From Emergomyces orientalis (Eukaryota; Ascomycota; Eurotiomycetes; Onygenales; Ajellomycetaceae): a DNA stretch of 64,000 bases. Made by a program: the position numbers and the translations under genes. Shown here piece by piece: positions 1 to 9,824 of this stretch (position 1 is the first letter of the stretch; the number at the start of each line of letters is the position of its first letter). The notes under the pieces were generated by a model. The model was not told the origin of the DNA. It did no database searches and was given only the letters and a program-made list of their open reading frames with translations. The stretch is taken from assembly GCA_002110485.1 (NCBI GenBank), contig MOWL01000004.1, forward strand, positions 62,001-126,000, in the 5' to 3' direction.

Positions 1-1983
1 GTTTTACAAGTACTTTGCGATACCGGGCATCCACAACCTAGCAGGAGGTAATGAATGCATGCCGTTACAAGGGTTACCTCATGCCCAGATATACGAAAGA
101 GATGCAGACAAATAATATTACATTTTACGTAGGCTAACAAAAATCATAGGACTTCCCCATTCCTCCTATTTCCCATACGATACCCTTGAGGCCAACGTCG
201 CCCTTCCCAATCGAATCGATACATCCACCTCCGATACAGGCCCCACCCGTGCTGAAGAGGACGAGATACTGTTATCAATCCCTCCCCCATCATCCAGACT
301 CACCATCCCAAAAGAAAGCAACAGCACCAACCCCACAACCCGAATCGACCTAACCACCGCCCTGCAATATGGTACCGCGCAAGGCTACCCACCTCTCTTC
401 TCCTTCATCCGTCAATTCGTCCGCGAAAATCTGCACCCAAACGTCCCCTACACAGACGGGCCAGAGGTGATTCTGACATGCGGTGCGACGGATGGCTTCT
501 CCAAGACCATCGAGGCATTGACGAATGTCTGGGATAAGGACCGTGATTGGATCAGGGATAGAGAATGTATCCTGTGTGAAGAATTCGTGTATATGAATGC
601 CATACAGACCGTTAGGCCGCGGGGTATCAATGTCGTGACTGTAGCTATGGATTCGGACGGGATGATGGTAGACGGGAAGCGCGGGCTGGCGGATGTTCTT
701 GAAAATTGGGACTATAGCCGCGGGAGAAGGCCGCATTTGATGTATACGGTGACGTAAGTACTCCTTTTTATTTTTTATTTTCAAGTACGCAATTCCGCAA
801 ATCGGTTTACTACCAGGATACCTGTTTTGATACGCTACTTTATTACCCTTTGGCATGGGCCCCTTGCTAACACTGAAAATTCGTGTATAGAATCGGCCAG
901 AACCCTACCGGCGCCGTCCTCCCAGTCCCAAGACGCAGGGAGCTCTACGCCCTCTGCCAGAAATACGACATCATCATCGTCGAAGACGACCCTTACTGGC
1001 ATCTCCAATACCCCTCCGCCGCCCACGAGCTCGAAGCGCACTTTCGCGGCGCCAACAGCGGCAGTCCCTACCCGCAACCCAATCACCCAAGCATTAAATC
1101 CAATTACAACACCCACGGCAAACCTTCCAACTACCCCTTCCTTGACTCGCTCGTCCCCTCCTACCTCTCCATAGACACAGACGGCCGCGTGATCCGGCTC
1201 GATACATTTTCCAAAAGCATCGCGCCCGGCTGTCGACTGGGTTGGCTGACCGCACAGCCAAAAATTGTTGAGAGGATTCAGTATATTACGGAGACGAGCA
1301 CGCAGCAGCCGTCTGGGTTTGTGCAGGCGATGGTTGCAGGGTTGATTATGGGTGGTGGGGATGAGAGGAAGGATGACGAGTTCGGTGAGGATGACTGTGG
1401 TAGTAGTGGTAGCGGCAGACAGTCTATCGGTTGGAAAGCAGACGGGTGGGTGCGATGGTTAGAAGGGTTGCGGGCTAGTTACGAATGGCGCATGCGGACA
1501 ATGTGCACGATTTTGGAGGAGGGCAGATCGATTATTGGACACTCACCCACCACCACCACTTCCGCATGCTACAGCAACGGCTACGATAGCGACGATGATG
1601 ACGACTGGCAACTCCTCCACAAAACCCCACTGTATACCTTTCAATTCCCGCGCGGCGGTATGTTTGTTTGGGTGCGGATGTGCTTCGAAACGCACCCGCT
1701 CTGGTCCCATGAGGATGTATCCACCGAAAGGTTATCGATGGCACTCTGGAAACATCTGACGAAGAAACCGTATCTGTGTCTAGTGGTGCCGGGGGCGATG
1801 TTTAATCCCGTTGGCGGTATTGGCGATGGAAAGGGAAATGATGACTCGTTCAGGTACTTTCGCTTGTGTTTTGCACCCATGCCGGAGGGGGATGTGGCTG
1901 CGTCTGCGAAGGGATTTGTGGAGGGGTGTAGGGATTTTTGGTCACAGAGAGATTTAAAGGATGATGAGGATGAGGATGATTGA
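1..1983 (+). CDS. Aromatic aminotransferase (ARO8-like, PLP class I), 5'-partial
   Basis: PLP-dependent class I/II aminotransferase of the ARO8 / alpha-aminoadipate type, transferring amino groups between aromatic or 2-aminoadipate substrates and 2-oxoacids. Exons read 1-47, 150-753 and 891-1983; introns 48-149 and 754-890 have GT...AG ends and keep frame. The first visible residues (FYKYFAIPGIHNLAGGLP, then YFPYDTLEA) are the family's N-terminal substrate-loop motif, so roughly the first tens of residues lie off the left edge. Other landmarks are GATDGFSK, IGQNPTGAVLP, VEDDPYW and TFSKSIAPGCRLGW, whose Lys is the PLP Schiff-base residue. A basic PRGGMFVWVRM motif follows near the C-terminus. 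Low-complexity Asp/Gly insertions in exon 3 and an acidic DDEDEDD tail are unusual for the family. The family call is secure; the exact substrate is not readable from sequence. Confidence 0.9.
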
Positions 1984-2603
1984 GGGCAATTGAAATGAAG
2001 CGGGGAGGTTTGGTGGATCTTTTCTTGCGATTTATTTTAGGTGTTTGCCTTGGATTTGATTGCCATAGTGTATACATTAGGTATATATATTATATACGAT
2101 GTTTTTATCGGGGACCCGTGTTAATGTACCCAATATCAATACATGTCTTAGTGTGATATTTTGTGCATATTTGGGCTATATGTAATCGTATGACCCACAA
2201 TCAACCCCTAGCCAAATAGCTCAATGCATCAACAGACATGAACAGCATGCTATACTGACATATCAAGGTCACTATCTCTTGAGGTTAGACATTCATAGAC
2301 ACGTCCCCAATCTTGAATAAACTGAGTGATGTTGAACGAGCTTCCTTTAGACCCCGCTAAAATGATTATCCGGAGGGATCTTGTAACTCATGAATCCATT
2401 ATCGCCATCCCACTTTTTATATGACAGCGGATATAACACACCAACACGGACTCACAAGAAGCACGAGACCCAGGTAAAACCCAATTTTCTCTGGCATACT
2501 TATCTCGATACTATTCTTCATCACCTCAACACGCCGAATAAGCAGGGGGTATAACTTATAACGGGGGGCCTCGTTTTATCCTGTCCATGAAGCCTTCACA
2601 GCA
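1984..2603. other. Intergenic: aminotransferase 3' end and IMPACT promoter
   Basis: About 620 bases between two co-directional genes. The first part is AT-rich, with a run of TATATA around 2083-2097, as expected for a 3' UTR. I see no ORF, tRNA or repeat. Confidence 0.6.
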
Positions 2604-3548
2604 ATGACCTCCCTTCCAAACGATGAACTCGCCGAAGAGATCGATTCAATTAACGCAATATATGATCCCTCCACGATAACACTGACATCAAACCCTTCCA
2701 ATCCTTCTTCGTGTGTCCCGGGCGAACTACCAGTCACCACTACAATTATCCTCCACATCCCTGATCACTCGGATTTCTCGTTCCTTCTTGGCTTCGACAG
2801 TAAATACCCCGCTACCCCTCCTCGAGTCATTGGTACTGCATCTACGAGTTCTCGCGGTGAAGGGAAAAAATGGCTCAATGTGCTGAGTGATTCAGTGCAA
2901 AAGGCCTGGCAAGAAGGTTTCGTCTGTCTATATGATGTTATAGAAGAATGCGCAGAACGATTCGGTGAGATGCTTGCTGGAGAGCTCGAGGAAGCTGCTG
3001 GCCACGATGCGGATCCAGTTCCGGTTTCTCTGGGTACAGATGGTCCACCACTTTCACTACATGCGTCCTTTGGCCTCGATAGTCCCCCGGACTGGATTCT
3101 TTCAGATCCCGTAACGGAGAAGAAATCGGTGTTCATTGCTCGAGTTACCAGAGTCCACTCAATGGAGATGGCTAAAAAGTATCTAGATTATCTGCTTGGA
3201 ACAGAGAAGAAAGTTGCGGCTGCAACCCACAATATCACGGCCTGGCGGATTAAGCAAAAAGCCGGACCAGGGCCCAGTGGCGCTCCCACTGGTGAGGAAA
3301 CTATCTTTCAAGATTTCGACGATGATGGTGAAACAGCTGCTGGAGGCAGACTGTTACATCTTATGCAGCTGATGGATGTGTGGGATGTGGTCGTCGTTGT
3401 GACCAGATGGTACGGAGGTGTTAAATTGGGCCCTGATCGATTCCGAATCATAAATATAGCCGCTCGTGATGCCCTTCTGAAGGCGGGGTTTACGAAAACT
3501 GAGGGAGGTTCTTCCCAGGAAAAGGGCAAGAAAAAAGGTAAACGATAA
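2604..3548 (+). CDS. YIH1: IMPACT/Yih1 family protein (RWD + UPF0029)
   Basis: Single-exon 314-residue protein. Residues about 8-120 form an RWD domain (LAEEIDSINAIYDPSTI, then a YPATPPRVIG segment), the module that binds the Gcn1 partner of the Gcn2 eIF2-alpha kinase. Residues about 170-300 are the UPF0029/IMPACT domain, with the signature around DVVVVVTRWYGGVKLGPDRF. In yeast and mammals Yih1/IMPACT competes with Gcn2 for Gcn1 and so dampens the general amino-acid control response; that role is carried over from the family. The Lys-rich tail (EKGKKKGKR) is typical. ATG at 2604 is the first ATG, lies just before the RWD core, and follows an uninterrupted intergenic region. The gene converges on acetoacetyl-CoA synthetase with about 106 bases between stop codons, so the 3' UTRs may overlap. 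Confidence 0.93.
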   Translation: MTSLPNDELAEEIDSINAIYDPSTITLTSNPSNPSSCVPGELPVTTTIILHIPDHSDFSFLLGFDSKYPATPPRVIGTASTSSRGEGKKWLNVLSDSVQKAWQEGFVCLYDVIEECAERFGEMLAGELEEAAGHDADPVPVSLGTDGPPLSLHASFGLDSPPDWILSDPVTEKKSVFIARVTRVHSMEMAKKYLDYLLGTEKKVAAATHNITAWRIKQKAGPGPSGAPTGEETIFQDFDDDGETAAGGRLLHLMQLMDVWDVVVVVTRWYGGVKLGPDRFRIINIAARDALLKAGFTKTEGGSSQEKGKKKGKR

Positions 3549-3654
3549 TTATGGTGGCTTCTATATGTTTTTTTTACCCTTTCGAGAATTCTCAGCACCT
3601 AGCGAAAACTATCTATATTCTATCTAAATCCCGATTTTCCCACTGCTATCGCAT

Positions 3655-6259
3655 TTATAGCTTGCTCGATGGAACAACCAGCGTCTCCACCTCTGCGAAT
3701 TGGTAGTAGAAGTCGAGGCTCTCAGGGTTGGCTAATGTGCCGGATGGTTTGATCACCTTACCAGACACAATCTGTTTGACTGGGAGCTCGACCTTCTTCA
3801 AGTTGACAGTCGTCTTGGATTTTGGTCAGCATGCAACCCCACTGAGCGAATGTGAGAGAATGGATTTACTTACTGGTATCTCTGGGGTCTCAAACACATA
3901 TTTCGGCACATGCCGGGGACTCAGTCCGCTTCTGATGGCGGCTTTAACGTCATCTACCAGTTTCTTGGTAAATTGGACGCCAGGGCGCATGAGCAGGAAT
4001 AGCATGACGGTTTCATCAGAATCCCGCGGTCGACGTTGCCCTACGCAGATGGAGTCCGAGATCTCATTGGCGAATTTGTTTTCGATAATGCTGTACACCT
4101 CTGAAGATCCAAACCGTACGCCGGAAGGGTTGAGAACACCATCCGCACGTCCCAAGAAAAATATTTGCTTGGTGGTGGGATGTATCATGATGAAATCACC
4201 GTGGGTCCAGACATCTAGATATCGTTAGCCAGGAACTGATCTTCCAAAAGTCGAAGGAAACACGTCAAATTACCGTCAAATCGAGCAAAATACGCATCGA
4301 AATAGCGTTCAGCACCGTTCTCGCCCCAAAACATGACGGGCATGTTAGGAAATGCTGCTGTCGCTACCAATTCACCTGGAACTCCCTCCTCCAATGGAAC
4401 CCCCTTCACCCCTTTTCCGCCTTCCACAGTCTGATCATAGACAGCAACAGGGGTTCCAAGACTCGGCCCCTGACATCCGCCTACATACAATGGTGTCAAA
4501 GCGTTTGCCGTGCCAAATGTGCCTGCAATATCCGTACCACCAGAAATATTGGCCAGTTGCACTCTGGCTGGGAACCCTTTGTCGTAAAACCACTCAAAAA
4601 GGGCATCAGAAAGCACCATCCCAGTACTCGTCAATATCTCCAGATTACTAAGATCAGTGATCTCGCGAGGTTGAATGCCGTGTTTTTGCAATTCATGCAA
4701 ATACCGCGGAGAGGTGCCCAGATGGGTTACCCTGTCTCGATCAGAATCCGTGTTTTTATAGTTCATGGGATGTGTGACTTACTTCTGCTCTCCTGCCAAC
4801 TTAATAAAAGAAGTAACGTCGGGCAAAAAGGGGCTGCCGTCATACAAGACTACTCTGCATCCATACATCAATGGCTGCAGCGCACTGAGATACATGATCC
4901 ACCCTGTTGTTGTATATTGCAGAGACGCCGAAGTGGGTTTCATTTCCCGGTGCAGTTTTCCTTCCTTTAGCCCGCTCAAGACAACGCCTCCAACGGAATG
5001 CACAATGCATTTTGGCGTTCCGGTGGTTCCTAACGATTCCCATCATGTTAGGCTATTATACATAATCCACCCTGATATTGGTAAGAAGATCATACCTGAG
5101 GAATAAACGACCAGAAACGGATCCGAAAACTTAACTCTCACAAATTCCAACTTATCGGAGCACGCTTTCGTTAAGAAGGCCGCCAAAGTTTGCGTCCTAG
5201 GCACCGCGTTCACATCGGCAGGACGATCTTGGAATCGGGGTTGCGATACGATGCCTTGGAACTCCTCCACGCCTGCCATCCCTTGGACGATGTCCTTCAT
5301 CTTTGGCCTCAAGTCGATTGTTTTCCCATTGTATACCGTCCAGTCATCCATGAACAGCCATTGGGGTTTGATCTGCAACAAACGATCCAGAATACCCTTC
5401 ACCCCCATATCAGTCGAACTCGACGAAAACAGCCCTCCGAGTGAAGTCACGGCCAAAAACACAACAAGAGTATCGATACTATTGCTCGCAACAACCGCCA
5501 CACGATCGCCTTTCTTCACGCCCGCCGCCTTCATAGCTTGCGATAACCTGCCAACCCTCCTCCTGAGTTCACCAAACGTAATATTCCGCAAACCCTCCAC
5601 TCCACCTTCCCGAACCTCAGTCACAGCACTCTTCGCATCTTCCTTGCCAGCTGTGGACAGACCCGACGATCCGGACGAACCGAAAAGCATGTTCTCTGCG
5701 AAATTCATATAGGTGCCGGCGAACCATTCTGGGATGCTATCCATGCGTGCCGTCTCATCGACGACTGTTGTGTAGCTGCCCGAGTGGATGGGCTTGAGGT
5801 CATGCCAGCAGAAGTCCCAGAATGCGGCGCGATTTTTGACGGAGTAGTCGTAGAGGGAGAGGAATGTCTGGAAATTTAATATTTGTTAACTAACGCTCAA
5901 TCATGTTGGTCTGCATTTGCGTTTGCAGTGTGCCAGCGCCGACAGGATCTAGCGAGAATGAAAACAGTGTAAATGACAAACATATGCTACATTTAAACGT
6001 AGTTATATGTCCCAACTATGTCCAAAAAGTCCTGCCCATAAATAATGGAACAGAATCCAATTTTGGTAAAACCCAGATCGAAACTAGCAAAGTAGAAGTT
6101 CAAAACAATTCAACCTGTAGTGAAAGGGACACATACCGGAAACTTCAACCCCGTCTTGCGCTCTAACCGCCGTCGAAACTGGCCGAGATTCGATGACTCG
6201 GGGTCGGGATGCTCCCATAACTTGCGGGGTGCCGCGTAGGTTGACGACGTGCTCGCCAT
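3655..6259 (-). CDS. AACS: Acetoacetyl-CoA synthetase with C-terminal SKL
   Basis: Six exons on the minus strand: 6259-6137, 5867-5096, 5029-4783, 4731-4274, 4214-3874 and 3813-3655. They sum to 2100 nt (699 residues). The enzyme activates acetoacetate to acetoacetyl-CoA with ATP, feeding ketone bodies and leucine-derived carbon into acetyl-CoA or sterol synthesis. An acyl-CoA synthetase N-terminal region (WEHPDPESSN, then FAGTYMNFAENMLF) is followed by the AMP-binding P-loop SSGTTGTPK near residue 300, split by the second intron after the first Gly. Further landmarks are TGWIMYLSAL, the acetoacetyl-CoA-synthetase-specific VTHLGTSPRYL and ANISGGTDI, and the C-terminal hinge GRADGVLNPSGVRFGSSE. 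The start gives MASTSSTYAAPRKLW. The protein ends VVPSSKL, a canonical PTS1 peroxisomal signal, whereas mammalian AACS is cytosolic. The first intron (269 nt) is long relative to the others (51-66 nt). Confidence 0.93.
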
Positions 6260-9200
6260 GTTTTATATGTAGTAGTCGCTATGAACACAGGCCAAACTAT
6301 TTGTTGAGAGTGAGTTGAAAAAGGACCATACAGACACAACTGTAATGTATATAACGAGTTTCTCCAACGTAAAAACGGACAACAACTGGGCTTTTTTTCC
6401 GGGACAGACCGGCTCTATAGATCATTTATATATATGCGCTTGTCCTAGATTCTCCGCACGTCAAAACCGTGTTCCCTTTTTCCAGCAGTCTCCCCCACAT
6501 ACCCGGGGTTGATGATTTCGCTCAGGTAATCGGCTGGGCTGAGCGAGTCCCTTTCACCGGTACTCGGCATTTCATCTTCAATGTTTCTCATCTTTCGGCT
6601 CCGCGAAAGTGGTTTGTTTGTCATCCCTTGTGCCGACTTCCTCGGCTTCTGGCGGCTTGGTTTGCCCGCCAGGTTGATAGCTCTCGTAGTGGGGTCTTGG
6701 GGTAAGATAAATTTAGGTCTCACTTTCTTTTTCTAAGGGCTTGTTTTTGGTCTTGGGACATTTTGAGAGGTGCATATCTGTCTACCAAGGGCGTGGATGG
6801 TAGGTAGTCATATATATGTTTACAATGTTAGTGCCAAGGTTTCCAGGACCCTACTCCGCCACGGCAACGCTTGAATGGAAACACGCCTCCTTTGCTATCT
6901 AGATTCTGGGCACAAGGTATGAATAAATAGTTTCGACTGGATTGAAATTAGCTACATACAGTCATATCCCAATTAAATACAAAGTTAACATGCACATATA
7001 TAGGCACTGCTTACGTATCGTGCATTAATAATGGACCGTGAAAAAATACAATTCTAAAGGCACGTTGAGGGCATGCTCGGTGCATCAGGGAATGGATAAA
7101 AGCACAGAAAGACTTCTCCCAAGTCCTGGGTTGATTATACGATGGTGTATGTCGTTCTCCTGGGACATTGGCAAACATGTCTGGTCCCCTGATATTCAAA
7201 ATTCAAAGACAGTCATAAATCTGTTATCACCGCCACAGACAGATGCTAATTGTCAGTACGGGTTGCCGTCGTGGCTACCCTCTAGGATAGCACCTCTGGC
7301 AGAAAAGATGCCTCTATGCAGAATAACCAGCATTCTCCTGATGAGAGCCGCTCTACCAAACAGAACACTTGGAGCGGTTCCTTTTTTATGACTGAAATCA
7401 CTATTTTTTAAATTTTTTAAATTTTTACACAGTCAAGCAGGGTCCCATAAGAATTTTTGAAACCCGAGCCCCTTTATGCTTAACACAGCGTGTAACTAGT
7501 AGGTAAAGGTCGGTGAAGGAAAAGAAAGAGGCTTATTGCCGGATGAACGCAGAAGAGGTGAGATTCCTATCCGGATTCAGCAGATCTAGATAGAATTAGC
7601 AGTGCCATATGTGGGTTTCAATAGAAAGAAGGAGGAGGCGGAAGGCCCCAGCGTCATTCTCGAAAGTGTAAGGAAATTCTCAAGGTTTGGCGTCGCGGAA
7701 TAATATCAGGAAGGGCATGTTTTATGGCACCGTATTCAACAAATAGCTTATTGACAGTGATGTGCTAAAAAACCAACAATGTTTGGATTTGTTGAGCGAA
7801 ATGTGGTGTTGGCTTCATGAGGCACTGCAAAATTTAGCGTGACTACAGAGTAACTACATCGTTGAGAATCGATATATTGTTTTATTTAACTCATTAATGA
7901 GGACCCAAAACGCCTGTGGGTACAGCAATGGATACCCGTTATCATCTTAAACACAGTTTTAACATTCCATTGGCAAAGAACATAGCAAACTTTAAACATT
8001 TGTGCTGTACCTTTTATTGTTAATATTGATGTTTCTTCCTCCTTTTCACCTCTCATTTCACTGGCGAATCCCCGATACTTTCTTTGACTTCTCATTGACG
8101 GAAAAGATACAAAAAGTTAATCATCAGCACACCTCTATACACCGAAAGCTTTCTAGGTACTAACCAGGTAGCAACCTGCAAGAAATTACACAAGCTATTT
8201 TACGATCCATCGAGGTCACAACCGCTATCTGGATGCCAAATGCGATTTTTCATTTGAATCACTTGCGCCATTTACTTCACGAATCAAAGGAAAACGAAAA
8301 ACCATCACAATTTGGTGGCTGCCCTGAACTCGCAAATGAAGGGAAAACATTTCTACTCGCCCAATCCCTGAAAACCTGTGGTGATTCCCCTCCCCACTTG
8401 GGGGGTGTGTTTGCAATACAGCTTGGATGAAGATTTGAAAACGCCATCCAATATGTGAAGTCTAGAGCTGTCCGGCTGAAGCCAGCACAGCAGCGGTCAA
8501 GAACCAAGACTACGGAGAAGGGCGCCAATGTCTCCACTGCTGGGTGTGCGTGGATGGGCCTCGCGAGAATTCATCCAACCACTTATCTAGAATCCCTGCT
8601 TTCCTTGCTTCTGACTTGTTGGGTGGGAGATGAAAACGCCTGCGTGAAAAGGAAGGTGTTCAATCTTCCCCATGCTGGCCCATGCCCCATTCGATGCCAT
8701 GATGGTGAATGGATAGATTTGTTTGAAACGATCTTATCGTCACAAAAGCCTGTGACAGTGGGGAGGAGGGCATGACCCCAATCCAATGGGCCCTGTTCAG
8801 GTATCGAAAAGTGAGGCATTTGAGGTTTCTTGAGAAAATAGAGATATAACAATCAATCGCAGACGAGGGTTGTCACCAGTAAAATAACTGATCCTTGAGC
8901 ACGTTCCATATAATCATGAAATGTTTGATGTTTTGAAGAACAAAAAGTCGAGTTCGCATTGACGGGCAACATGAGTCTCCAATTTTCTCAAACGTTCGTC
9001 AAGTCGCAAATCTCAAATCTGCCAAATGACCACAACATGGCTGGACCTTATACGCTCCCCGTCTATCCGTCAGTCAATCACTGTCGCTGGCGCCATTTTC
9101 AGGGATCAGTGAGCCAGGACAGCATCTCTGATTGGACAAAAAGGAGTATCAAGAAACACGAAATGAAACCGCAAAAGAAAAGAGAAGGGCATCATGATGC

Positions 9201-9480
9201 GAACCTCAACTGCGCCAGGTGATAGGTTGCCAAGTAGCCAATGAATCATTACCACCAGAGGCTTGCGTGCCTGAAGAAAATGCTGATGTTCTGCGACTGA
9301 CAGGGTCGCCATCGACCTACGTCGTTTCATTGCGATGGAGCCTGGTTTCGCGTTTCAAAACTGGTGACCTATGTGATGAATAATCTTCTTTGGAGGCTAA
9401 AATCCTTCCAAGACTGCTTTAGGTCCTGTCGTTGCCATCGAACTATGTGATGCCATATAGTACTCTTTATGCTAGATAGA
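6260..9480. other. Gene-poor intergenic stretch upstream of AACS
   Basis: About 3.2 kb with no ORF I can defend. The longest minus-strand frame (6445-6723) starts with GTG and contains a donor-like CCGGGTATGTG at its 3' part, but I recognise no family in it. The first few hundred bases include the AACS promoter. The rest is AT-leaning with stops in all frames. No tRNA cloverleaf or transposon terminal repeat was found. Confidence 0.5.
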
Positions 9481-9718
9481 TGGCCGAACGGCCCGCATCA
9501 GGAGCGATAGCTCGGGGTACACCACGGAGATAGTGAAGGTTTGCCAAACGGCACGGCTCCTGATCAGCGACCAGTGATCCAGGCTGGCGCTTCGCGAATC
9601 ATCGAGATGATTCGGCATGCGGGCCTATTGTGGGCGGTTCATTAGCAGCACATCGGGCAAAAACAATGTGATTTGTTGGTGGCTATTCAGCGGGATTTCT
9701 ACCTCGCTTTATTTTTTT
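9481..9718 (+). ncRNA. Candidate structured Pol III-type RNA, family unknown
   Basis: Unannotated intergenic DNA whose + strand folds into several perfect or near-perfect helices. They are P1 9490-9498 with 9617-9625 (GGCCCGCAT / ATGCGGGCC), P2 9499-9505 with 9556-9562 (CAGGAGC / GCTCCTG), a hairpin 9567-9574 with 9584-9590 (GCG-A-CCAG / CTGGCGC, one bulge), a hairpin 9595-9602 with 9607-9614 (CGAATCAT / ATGATTCG around CGAG), and a small hairpin 9542-9553 (TGCC AAAC GGCA). P1 closes a four-way junction. The 5' end, TGGCCGAACGG at 9481-9491, fits the Pol III A-box consensus TRGYNNARNNG. An imperfect B-box (GGTTCATTAG) lies at 9636-9645 and seven Ts at 9712-9718. I find no RNase P, MRP, SRP, U6 or tRNA hallmarks. 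Being a gene is inference; alternatives are a palindromic DNA element or a foldback transposon relic. Confidence 0.4.
9712..9718 (+). terminator. T7 run, possible Pol III terminator
   Basis: Seven consecutive Ts follow the structured region by about 85 bases. Pol III terminates at runs of four or more Ts, so this would fit the 3' end of the candidate RNA. T-runs are common in this AT-rich DNA, so alone it means little. Confidence 0.25.
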
Positions 9719-9745
9719 CTCCTGTAAAAATATCCTCGAAAAATG

Positions 9746-9787
9746 ATAAAATAAAATAAAATAAAACAAGATCTTCGTCAGCCCCTG

Positions 9788-9820
<33 letters not shown>
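9746..9820. repeat. Microsatellites (ATAAA)n and (TTA)n
   Basis: A pentanucleotide tract of about four ATAAA units (9746-9766) is followed after about 22 bases by roughly ten TTA/ATT units (9789-9820). These simple repeats lie just after the candidate RNA and mark non-coding DNA. Confidence 0.9.

Positions 9821-9824
<4 letters not shown>

Noticed and set aside
6445..6723. 92-codon minus-strand frame upstream of AACS
   Set aside because: GTG start, no recognised family, no second exon found; the + strand is also open, so it may be chance.
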